5,340 nt of DNA. Source: Candidatus Nomurabacteria bacterium GW2011_GWF2_43_8 (GTDB taxonomy: Bacteria > Patescibacteriota > Minisyncoccia > Phycocordibacterales > UBA9973). A model generated the notes under the pieces. That model did no database searches. It had not been told where the DNA came from and saw only the letters and a list, made by a program, of their open reading frames with translations. Shown piece by piece: positions 1-5,177 of this stretch. How positions within the stretch are numbered: position 1 is the first letter of the stretch; the number at the start of each line of letters is the position of its first letter. Both the position numbers and the translations under genes were made by a program. Location of the stretch: contig LCGX01000053.1 of the NCBI GenBank assembly GCA_001000035.1, positions 1 to 5,340 on the forward strand, in the 5' to 3' direction.

Positions 1-475
1 GGGTGTCGCCGTCTTGGATGCGGCGAAACAGAATTTCGAGAAGTACCTCATGATCCACGCTCGCAAAAAACTTTTTGACATCGCACTTCAACACCCAACA
101 GGGTTGCGTATAGTTCTCGCTCTCCCGCCGTGCATACGAGATAAACCGCTGAACGCCTCGATGAGCACCCTTGTTAATCCAGCATGAATAGGAATCGTGA
201 ATGAATGTCGATTCGAAAATAGGGTTAAGAACTTTTACGACGGCGTGGTGCAACACGCGATCTCTTACCGAAGCCTTATGAATATGGCGCACTTTTGGAT
301 CGTGCACGAAAAAAGATTCGTAGGGTAAGTGGGAGTATGTTTTATCGCGTAGCGATTCGTGCAGCTTCCAAATGTTGTCTTCGAGTTTGTGCTCAAACAG
401 CAAGACATCTTCTTTGTCCTTTTTGCCGATGTGAAATTCCTTCCACGAGGAGAACAGGTTCTCAAGATTAATTAT
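1..475 (-). CDS. DGR reverse transcriptase, N-terminal part (runs off the left edge; start uncertain)
   Basis: Reading the minus strand from about 475 down to 2 gives an unbroken frame typical of group-II-like DGR reverse transcriptases. It opens with INLENLFSSWKEF and a K-rich GKKDKED stretch. Next come DPKVRHIHKASVRDRVLHHA (RT motif 1 region), FIHDSYSCWINKGAHRG (motif 2 region) and WVLKCDVKKFFASVDHE. The Asp in CDV (codon 82-80) is the expected first catalytic aspartate of motif A. The YxDD box and thumb lie outside the window. The enzyme should copy the template-repeat RNA into adenine-mutagenised cDNA. The frame has no ATG, GTG or TTG near the conserved start: upstream ATGs at 503-505 and 485-487 are in frame but separated from it by TAA at 476-478. 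A non-standard ATA/ATT start, a nonsense mutation or a sequence error are all possible. It lies on the same strand as the TR and is divergent from avd. Family assignment is firm; functionality is not. Confidence 0.93.
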   Translation of the reverse strand, partial: MINLENLFSSWKEFHIGKKDKEDVLLFEHKLEDNIWKLHESLRDKTYSHLPYESFFVHDPKVRHIHKASVRDRVLHHAVVKVLNPIFESTFIHDSYSCWINKGAHRGVQRFISYARRESENYTQPCWVLKCDVKKFFASVDHEVLLEILFRRIQDGDT

Positions 476-526
476 TTAATCAAACATATGATTAACGACA
501 CTCATAAATTAAGTGGACAGTTTAGC

Positions 527-865
527 ATGGACATTCCGATCTTCAAGAAGACATACGACTTTATGCGCGAGTTTTATGTCTTTGAACTTGATTTTCCGAA
601 AAAAGACCGCTACACCCTCGGTCAGCGTTGCGAATTTTACATCGTTGATGTTCTAGAGGGAGTAATGATAGCCGCTCAAACCGAAAAGAGTAAAAAGTTG
701 CAGATTCTCGAAGGAGTAAGCAATAAACTCGACCTGCTTAAAGTATTCATTCGGCTTTCGGCTGATCTCAAGATTCTGAGTGATAAACGCTATATCGTCT
801 GCCAAAATCATCTCCAAGAAATTGGAAGAATGCTGGGTGGCTGGATGCGATCTGTCCGCGAGTAA
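527..865 (+). CDS. avd: DGR accessory protein Avd-like, four-helix bundle (112 aa)
   Basis: This small, helix-rich protein has the hallmarks of the Avd/four-helix-bundle family that accompanies DGR reverse transcriptases: an IPIFKKTYDFMREFY start, FPKKDRYTLGQRCE near residue 25, KLDLLKVFIRLSADLK in the third helix, and the C-terminal signature LQEIGRMLGGW. In the Bordetella phage DGR, Avd forms a pentameric basic barrel that binds the RT and the TR RNA and is needed for cDNA priming; the same role is inferred here. I chose the ATG at 527 because the family homology begins right there (MDIPIFKKTY) and a weak GTGGA lies upstream. An in-frame ATG at 488 would add 13 residues (MINDTHKL...) and has no visible ribosome site. 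The gene is divergent from the RT and convergent with the TR, instead of lying in a single operon with them. It ends ten bases before the hairpin at 875. Confidence 0.9.
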   Translation: MDIPIFKKTYDFMREFYVFELDFPKKDRYTLGQRCEFYIVDVLEGVMIAAQTEKSKKLQILEGVSNKLDLLKVFIRLSADLKILSDKRYIVCQNHLQEIGRMLGGWMRSVRE

Positions 866-874
866 GACCTTATT

Positions 875-905
875 AAGAGAGCCTCTTCAAAAAAGAGGCT
901 CTCTT
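875..905. terminator. 13-bp perfect inverted repeat between avd and the template repeat
   Basis: AAGAGAGCCTCTT (875-887), a five-base loop caaaa, then AAGAGGCTCTCTT (893-905) form a 13-bp uninterrupted stem. It sits between the avd stop codon (865) and the end of the template repeat (926), where two convergent transcripts would meet, so a bidirectional terminator is the simplest reading. Neither side carries a clear run of U after the stem (gggtta on the plus strand, aataag on the minus strand), which is atypical for an intrinsic terminator. It could instead stabilise the 3' end of the TR RNA, or act as a DNA or RNA recognition hairpin for the retroelement. DGR hairpins described so far usually lie beside the VR, not the TR. 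Confidence 0.7.
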
Positions 906-925
906 GGGTTACATCAATGAGGCTT

Positions 926-1042
926 CCGGGCAGGGCACACCCCCAAATTGGAGTTCCGATTGTCGCGCGTATCGTTGTTGACGTTGAGGCCGTCCGAATC
1001 GAAGTTGCCAACGTTGACGAACTTGCCGTCGGACGACTGGAC
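926..1042 (-). repeat. DGR template repeat (TR), 117 bp
   Basis: The reverse complement of this segment matches 3730-3846 over 117 bases without gaps, apart from 12 substitutions. All 12 fall on adenines of this copy, which marks it as the donor (TR) and the other as the recipient (VR). Read on the minus strand in the target frame it contains many AAC/AAT codons (FVNVGN, LNVNNDTRDN, RNSN). These are the codons through which adenine mutagenesis gives the widest amino-acid range without creating stops. The end facing avd is the GC-rich block gggggtgtgccctgcccgg, identical in both copies and matching the role of the initiation-of-mutagenic-homology region. Homology stops sharply at both ends. 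It has the same orientation as the RT. Confidence 0.97.
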
Positions 1043-1053
1043 GCTCAGCCCAT

Positions 1054-1164
1054 GTGTTTTATTCCCTCCGTTATCACCGGAGATTGTCGTAAAAAGACTC
1101 TCCCCTGAATTTTACTTGGTGGTAGCTCCGATTGTATCGGAACACCCGCGCTGAAATAAAACAC
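1054..1164 (-). other. Possible four-way-junction RNA fold just upstream of the TR
   Basis: A 10-bp perfect inverted repeat, GTGTTTTATT (1054-1063) with AATAAAACAC (1155-1164), encloses three smaller stem-loops. These are CTCCG/CGGAG (1066-1070 with 1078-1082), GTAAAA/TTTTAC (1089-1094 with 1110-1115) and CCGAT/ATCGG (1128-1132 with 1136-1140). In the predicted TR RNA the outer stem would close a multi-branch domain 11 bases before the TR begins. The 10-bp outer stem is unlikely to be chance; the inner 5-6-bp stems individually could be. The function is unknown. A binding platform for RT or Avd is a guess. Confidence 0.4.
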
Positions 1165-1305
1165 GTAGTTTCATCTTTGTACTCTGTTCCGGCCACACAC
1201 TTCGCTGAGCCCAGAGGACCCAGCAAACTCCGGTGGATATTGAAACAAGGAGACCCGCAAGATTAAACCGCAAAGCATAATCTCTATAAGCAAGACTCGG
1301 GAATT

Positions 1306-1334
1306 ATTATAACCGAAAAAATTAAATCTTGCAA
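1306..1334 (-). promoter_or_regulatory. Divergent promoter for the TR RNA, sharing the -35 box
   Basis: TTGCAA is its own reverse complement, so the hexamer at 1329-1334 also serves as a minus-strand -35 box. Reading the minus strand, a 17-base spacer (1328-1312) is followed by a perfect TATAAT (1311-1306). Transcription would begin near 1299 and run toward the template repeat. The same spacing and the same -10 sequence occur on both sides, giving a symmetric divergent promoter whose two outputs compete for one -35 element. Confidence 0.62.
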
Positions 1335-1357
1335 AAATCGGCATTTGGAGCTATAAT
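1329..1357 (+). promoter_or_regulatory. Promoter of the ATPase-target operon, apparently leaderless
   Basis: TTGCAA (1329-1334), a 17-base spacer and a perfect TATAAT (1352-1357) form a good sigma-70-type promoter. Transcription would begin about 1364-1367, right at the ATG (1367), so the mRNA would have essentially no 5' leader. This fits the lack of a properly spaced ribosome-binding site before that ATG: the only GGAG, at 1347, is too far upstream and lies inside the promoter spacer. Confidence 0.7.
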
Positions 1358-1366
1358 GAGCGTATT

Positions 1367-3040
1367 ATGGCTAGCAGAGAATCACTACCTCACATTCCCG
1401 ACATCCCGACTACACCCGAGCGGGTTTTGGCCGAGAAATCTCAAGAAACAAGGGAGTCCGAACCTCTTACTGCCGAACAAATAAAAGAACGGGTGGCTGA
1501 ATTGTTTGAGCTTTCCGGCGCCCGAGCAGAAGCCGGAAAACATGCACGGGAAGCATGGGGAGGACTCACCAAATCAGAGAGAGAAGAGCTGAAGGGCAAA
1601 GGCGAAGAGGCTGTCTCAGCACACTTAGAAGCCGCTCGGCTTGATCCCGAGCTTGTTGAATTTAGAGAAACAACCTTGGAAGAATATGATGGCCGCATTG
1701 CAGAACTTTCCGGCAATTCCCAAGTACTTGATGCATACAAAAATCGTTTCGGAGAGCTTAAAGACACACTGGCTCGCGCCGTATCATACGAGCACTTAAG
1801 ACAGGAAGAGGATGTTGTAATAAAAGCGGAACAAAAACTTAGAAAACTTTATGAAGAAATCGGCAGAGCGCCCGGCCCTATCGAGCGCAAGAAACTAATC
1901 GCACTTTCTGATCGTCGAAAAGAAATCGAAGAAAACTTGAAAAGCTTTGAACTCGATCCAAAAACAATCGATATGCTGCGCCGCCGAGAAGTTCGTCGCA
2001 TGCAACATGATCTTGAACGCTACAGTTTTGCGGAAACTGAATCTCGTCAAGAATTAATTAGGCAAGTTCTTCCCGACCTACTGCAAGGTGCCCCGGTGCT
2101 TTTTCAGGGCGAAACCGGATCAGGCAAGTCGCAACTCGCCAAATATATTTCCGAGCGGTATTTGGGAAAAACCCCGACAATCGTTTCTGTGAGCGAGCAA
2201 ATAAAAGAATCCCAAATAATGGGATCGCGCGGACTTGAAGCAGGACAAACTGTTTTTAATTATTCAGAATTTGTGAAGGCGCAAAAAGAAGGGAGACCGA
2301 TTATCCTTGATGAGGTCAACCTCATGCCGCATGAATTTGCCGGACTCTTGCACGATCTTCTGCAAAAACGTGTTGGCGATGTATGGGTGCATCCGACGAC
2401 AGGAGAGAAAATTCCCATTACCGCCCCTATTATGGCGACGGCAAACCTTAAATCAGAGCGCTATAAGCAGCGCTACGAGCTTGATGTGGCAACGCTTCGT
2501 CGCTTCATTGGAGGTGCCGGCGCTCGCGAGATCAACTATCTCGATATCGGCAAAAAAGATAAGGAAGGAAATCCCATAGCTCCGGAAACATTGAAAATAC
2601 TTTCTGCGGTACTTGCCGATAGGCATGGCGACATCCAGTGGAGCGAAGAGGAAGCGATGCAAAAAGTTGAAGAGATGAAGCGCTTCGTGCAAGCCTGCCG
2701 AAAAATTCAGGAAGATTTTACGCTTTCAGTACGAGAAGGCGGCGAAGAATCTCTCGCGCGAGGAGATCGTTTGGCATTCAAAGAACTCGTAATCACGCTT
2801 AAAGACCAGATAGAAATCATGAAAGCATGGAAAGCGTCGGGGTTCCAGGAGCCGCTTGACTCCATCGTCCTGCGAGAATTTTTCCACAAAGCAGAAATCA
2901 GCGGCCGCGCGGCCAAAGACCGTGAAAATATGATCAAGGTTTTTATTGCCAATAAATTATTCCAAAACACCAAACCGGAGGATTTCAAAATCCAAGGTCT
3001 TTCTCCGAAAGCCGTCCGGCAGTGGCAGGGTAAAGAATAA
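1367..3040 (+). CDS. MoxR/dynein-like AAA+ ATPase with long helical N-terminal region (557 aa)
   Basis: The first 220 or so residues are highly charged and helical (many E, K, R; probable coiled coil) and resemble no catalytic domain I know. The AAA+ module follows. Walker A is GETGSGKS (residues 248-255), Walker B is PIILDEVN (311-318), the sensor-1-like segment is MATAN (356-360), and a likely arginine-finger segment is LDVATLRRF (372-380). This layout fits the MoxR and dynein-related/midasin branch, which forms hexameric ring ATPases that remodel partner proteins and often works with a VWA-domain partner encoded beside it. The C-terminal 150 residues form a helical lid-like extension. The ATG at 1367 lies about nine bases after a perfect -10 box, so the message is probably leaderless. 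It is the first gene of a tight operon: the next ATG is five bases after its stop. ATPase class is confident; substrate and purpose are unknown. Confidence 0.9.
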   Translation: MASRESLPHIPDIPTTPERVLAEKSQETRESEPLTAEQIKERVAELFELSGARAEAGKHAREAWGGLTKSEREELKGKGEEAVSAHLEAARLDPELVEFRETTLEEYDGRIAELSGNSQVLDAYKNRFGELKDTLARAVSYEHLRQEEDVVIKAEQKLRKLYEEIGRAPGPIERKKLIALSDRRKEIEENLKSFELDPKTIDMLRRREVRRMQHDLERYSFAETESRQELIRQVLPDLLQGAPVLFQGETGSGKSQLAKYISERYLGKTPTIVSVSEQIKESQIMGSRGLEAGQTVFNYSEFVKAQKEGRPIILDEVNLMPHEFAGLLHDLLQKRVGDVWVHPTTGEKIPITAPIMATANLKSERYKQRYELDVATLRRFIGGAGAREINYLDIGKKDKEGNPIAPETLKILSAVLADRHGDIQWSEEEAMQKVEEMKRFVQACRKIQEDFTLSVREGGEESLARGDRLAFKELVITLKDQIEIMKAWKASGFQEPLDSIVLREFFHKAEISGRAAKDRENMIKVFIANKLFQNTKPEDFKIQGLSPKAVRQWQGKE

Positions 3041-3045
3041 CCTCT

Positions 3046-3849
3046 ATGCCATTCGAAGCCTATAAAATCTACCAGGAATACGAGCCGGATAAATACAAGA
3101 CTTCTACTCAAGAGAAGGTTGCTCGGGCGCTGGCAGAAGCGAAGAAAGAAGGACTCGAACCAGTCAAAGAAGCTCTCGACTTCAATGAGGTTCGGGAGCT
3201 TTTTGAAAATGACTTCATCGGCATTGAAGAAGTAGAGAAATTTACCGGACGTCCGCTCACTCCCGAAGAAAAGAGAATCGCGGAAGAAAAATGGCAGAAA
3301 AAAATCGAGGAGCAAGGACTCACCAAGGAAGGTCTTGAGCAACTCAAACAGGAAGGATTTATGGTCGTTCTTCGCGTGGGTGCGCTTGCCGGAAAAGAAA
3401 AAAAGGATAAAGAAATGCCGGTAACCATAAAAAATCTTCGAAAAAAATTCCCCCTATTCTACAACCAGGACTGGTACAACAATGAACAATTCGCCGATGA
3501 GGCACTGGGCGGCCTTGATTGGGGCATTGTTAAAAAAGAGCTTCTCGACGAGACAAGAAGCAAGAATTGGGACGAGCAGCAAGAAATATTAAAGACGTGG
3601 GCGGAAGCTCATGGCGTTCCAGAAAAATTCGTACGGCGCAGAACGCCAACCGAAGTTGCTTATGATGTTTTGGCATACTTTCAAGCACGCAATCAGCGTA
3701 TTCTTGAGAAAGATTGGGACTGGACCTCTGTCCAGTCGTCCGACGGCAAGTTCGTCAACGTTGGCGGCTTCGATTCGGACGGCCTCAGCGTCAGCAGCGC
3801 TGCGCGCGTCGCTCGGAGCTCCCATTTGGGGGTGTGCCCTGCCCGGTAG
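3046..3849 (+). CDS. DGR target (variable) protein with C-terminal C-type-lectin-like domain (267 aa)
   Basis: The last 39 codons (V229-R267) are exactly the variable repeat, so this is the gene the retroelement rewrites. Residues 1-100 are charged and helical (KVARALAEAKKEG, LTPEEKRIAEEKW) and may connect it to the ATPase or its partner. From about residue 105 the sequence becomes domain-like: FMVVLRVGAL, then FYNQDWYNNEQFA (138-150), RRRTPTEVAYDVLAYF (197-212) and WDWTS (224-228) leading into the VR. It ends LGVCPAR, a DGR target ending in which the conserved terminal strand closes a C-type-lectin fold. The fold is inferred from family pattern, not computed. No signal peptide or membrane segment is seen, so it is probably cytoplasmic, unlike surface-displayed DGR targets. 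Ten codons differ from the template: G241, S248, S250, S251, A252, A253, V255, A256, S258 and H260. The stop codon TAG immediately follows the VR. Confidence 0.92.
   Translation: MPFEAYKIYQEYEPDKYKTSTQEKVARALAEAKKEGLEPVKEALDFNEVRELFENDFIGIEEVEKFTGRPLTPEEKRIAEEKWQKKIEEQGLTKEGLEQLKQEGFMVVLRVGALAGKEKKDKEMPVTIKNLRKKFPLFYNQDWYNNEQFADEALGGLDWGIVKKELLDETRSKNWDEQQEILKTWAEAHGVPEKFVRRRTPTEVAYDVLAYFQARNQRILEKDWDWTSVQSSDGKFVNVGGFDSDGLSVSSAARVARSSHLGVCPAR
3730..3846 (+). repeat. DGR variable repeat (VR), 117 bp
   Basis: This segment is the plus-strand partner of the template repeat at 926-1042. It is identical except for 12 substitutions, all where the TR has adenine: eight A-to-G, three A-to-C and one A-to-T. 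They alter ten codons of the target protein. The first 36 bases and the final GC-rich 24 bases are unchanged. After gcccgg the copies part: the VR continues with the stop codon TAG, the TR with AAG. This is the recipient site of mutagenic retrohoming. Confidence 0.97.
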
Positions 3850-3887
3850 TTTCATCATGGGCACTTGGGTATTGGTAACTTGATCCT
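3850..3887 (+). other. Short TTGG-rich spacer after the variable repeat
   Basis: Between the target stop codon and the next reading frame lies a T/G-rich stretch. TTGG recurs at 3865, 3872, 3896 and 3904, the last two inside the first codons of the downstream frame. No clear ribosome site or terminator is present. It may be the 3' flank of the VR needed for retrohoming, or an eroded intergenic sequence. Confidence 0.35.
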
Positions 3888-5177
3888 TTGTATCCTTGGT
3901 TTCTTGGTTCGAAAAAATTTTTTAGAAGAGAAGAGTCATCCGTAAAGCCTCCGAAACTGGAGGGCGAGATTGATCCGTCCAAAGTTGAAGAATTTTTTGA
4001 TAAAGAATCCGAAATTCTCGGAGCATACGGTCTTAAGGGAGATGTTACTCTTGAACGCGGTTCAAACGGCTGGGCGTTTGATTTTCAAAACCGAAAACTT
4101 ATTTACGATCCCAGCTTTTTCGCAGAACGCGGCTATAACATGCAGGAAACCCTTTTTGCCACCACCCATGAACTGATGGCGCATTGCGGAGAACTGCTTC
4201 GCGACCCCGAGCTTATCTTGAAAGAAGCTCGGCGGTATTCGCGGAAAGAACATCTCCACCTTTTACATAACATCTTTGAAGATGTGCTTGGCAATCGTCG
4301 CATCGTGGGAGAGCTACCATTTCTTGAAGAAACGCGCACCAAGCTTTACGAAGAAAAACTTTTTCCCCAGACCGACTATCGCGAGAACGCCTCTCACGTC
4401 CAGTTCGCCTACGGGTTCATCCGCGAAATGATGGTATCCGGAAAACCTGTTGAGCTTGGTCCGGAAGCACGCCAAGCCCTTGAGAAACTTCGCGCGTTCG
4501 GCGAAGATCAAATCGATATTCTTGACCTTGTCACTACTCCAGCAATCGAGCCAAAGGATCGTTTTCAGATTATGCGAAACATCGTTGAGCCGATCTATTT
4601 GGAGCTCTATCAAAAAGACCTAGAGGAAGAAAAAAAGAAAGGCGGAAAGAAAAACTCGGGCAAGGGTGGTAAGGGCAGTCAGGCTAATCAACCTCCCCAA
4701 GAAGGAAAAGGCGGACAAGCCGACAAAAAACAAGAACCCGGGAAGGATAAGAAAAAATGGTGGAAGCGTGATAAAGGAAAAAGTAAAGAAGAACCAGAAG
4801 CCGGAGAAGAGCCGGGAAAACCTACCGAGGGTAGTGGCAACGAAGCAGAAGAAGAGGCAAAAAAGAAGTTTCAGAAAGAATATCAGCCATACAAAGACTC
4901 TCATCCCGAACCGTTAAAGCCGGAGGACGAAGAACAACTCAAAAAAACGCTTGAGTCACTCGCGGCAAAACGCGGCGGCATGCCGTCCCTCGATAGGGCA
5001 ATCATCGAACAATGGGCAAAAGAACACGGCGTAAGTGCCGAGGATGTTTTGGGCTACCGGAAGGAGTATGGAGAAATCGCAACGCTTGTGGCGGAACTCC
5101 GCGAAGTGTTCAAAAAGATCGTTTCTAAGACTGACAATTATAAATTGGGCATTCTCGGTCTTTTCTTTGATGTATGA
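3888..5177 (+). CDS. CobT-like putative metal-binding / VWA-partner-type protein, C-terminus replaced by a junction
   Basis: No gene name is recognised. Residues 70-200 hold ATTHELMAHCGELLRDPE (H94, E95, H99), then HLLHNIFEDVLGNRRI and FLEETRTKLYEEKLF. This arrangement resembles the N-terminal half of CobT-like VWA proteins, where a His/Glu metallopeptidase-like segment is followed by an E-D-x-x-x-N/R-R helix. The spacing is HExxxH, not HExxH, so protease activity is doubtful. Residues 244-330 are a low-complexity Lys/Glu/Gly linker, also typical of CobT-like proteins. The frame then resumes (PSLDRAIIEQWAKEHG, ATLVAELREVF), and normally a VWA domain would follow. Instead, from about residue 408 the bases belong to an antisense SMC4 segment, so the last ~20 residues are spurious. 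The TTG at 3888 is the only conventional start in this frame before an ATG at 4139, and it has no good ribosome site. It is a probable partner of the upstream AAA+ ATPase. Confidence 0.7.
   Translation: MYPWFLGSKKFFRREESSVKPPKLEGEIDPSKVEEFFDKESEILGAYGLKGDVTLERGSNGWAFDFQNRKLIYDPSFFAERGYNMQETLFATTHELMAHCGELLRDPELILKEARRYSRKEHLHLLHNIFEDVLGNRRIVGELPFLEETRTKLYEEKLFPQTDYRENASHVQFAYGFIREMMVSGKPVELGPEARQALEKLRAFGEDQIDILDLVTTPAIEPKDRFQIMRNIVEPIYLELYQKDLEEEKKKGGKKNSGKGGKGSQANQPPQEGKGGQADKKQEPGKDKKKWWKRDKGKSKEEPEAGEEPGKPTEGSGNEAEEEAKKKFQKEYQPYKDSHPEPLKPEDEEQLKKTLESLAAKRGGMPSLDRAIIEQWAKEHGVSAEDVLGYRKEYGEIATLVAELREVFKKIVSKTDNYKLGILGLFFDV
5100..5125. other. Probable chimeric junction
   Basis: To the left, the plus strand codes for the CobT-like protein (ELREVF); to the right, the minus strand codes for SMC4 (ending SLRNDLFE). 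The two homologies meet around gttcaaaaagatc, where a short stretch could fit both. The sequence to the right is also visibly more A+T-rich. An assembly or library chimera is the likeliest cause; real recombination is the alternative. Confidence 0.65.

Larger units (their letters stand above)
875..1299 (-). ncRNA. Predicted TR transcript (DGR template RNA)
   Basis: A non-coding RNA can be predicted on the minus strand. It would start near 1299, just downstream of a TTGCAA/TATAAT promoter, cross a leader of roughly 255 bases, contain the whole template repeat (1042 to 926) and end at the 13-bp hairpin (905-875). The leader shows potential RNA structure (1054-1164) but no convincing coding frame. 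Known DGR template RNAs include flanking sequence on both sides of the TR that is needed for RT/Avd binding and priming. Here the 3' flank up to the hairpin is only about 50 bases. The ends are inferred from promoter and hairpin positions. If the hairpin does not terminate, the transcript would run on antisense to avd and into the RT gene. Confidence 0.55.
1043..1366. other. Gene-free stretch between the template repeat and the ATPase gene
   Basis: About 320 bases without a credible gene on either strand; the short frames crossing it lack ribosome sites and family-like features. It holds the divergent promoter pair (1306-1357) at its right end and a set of nested inverted repeats (1054-1164) next to the TR. 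The middle part (about 1165-1300) shows nothing I recognise; no tRNA or riboswitch is evident. Confidence 0.6.

Noticed and set aside
359..526. Longer avd starting at GTG 359
   Set aside because: The extra residues are the antisense of the conserved reverse transcriptase N-terminus; Avd homology begins only at the ATG at 527.
917..1108. Short plus-strand open frame across the template repeat
   Set aside because: It is antisense to the TR, has no ribosome site, and is open mainly because the TR is built of codons without stops on either strand.
912..1115. Minus-strand reading frame continuing through the TR in the same frame as the target protein, open for about 25 codons upstream of the TR
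   Set aside because: It has no start codon context and begins right after an in-frame stop; its upstream part does not match the target protein (no WDWTS). TRs are normally non-coding.
2707..3342. Long minus-strand open frame (211 codons) opposite the ATPase and target genes
   Set aside because: The translation is rich in F, L and S as expected for the shadow of E/K-rich genes, and it crosses the boundary of two well-supported plus-strand genes.
4620..4904. Minus-strand frame that looks like a membrane protein (many F and L)
   Set aside because: It is the antisense of the Lys/Glu-rich linker of the CobT-like protein, since AAG/AAA and GAA read as CTT/TTT and TTC.
5175..5177. Possible UGA recoding (Gracilibacteria/SR1 code) extending the third gene
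   Set aside because: Reading through TGA meets a TAA shortly after, and the codons there belong to the antisense SMC4 segment, so they give no evidence for recoding.
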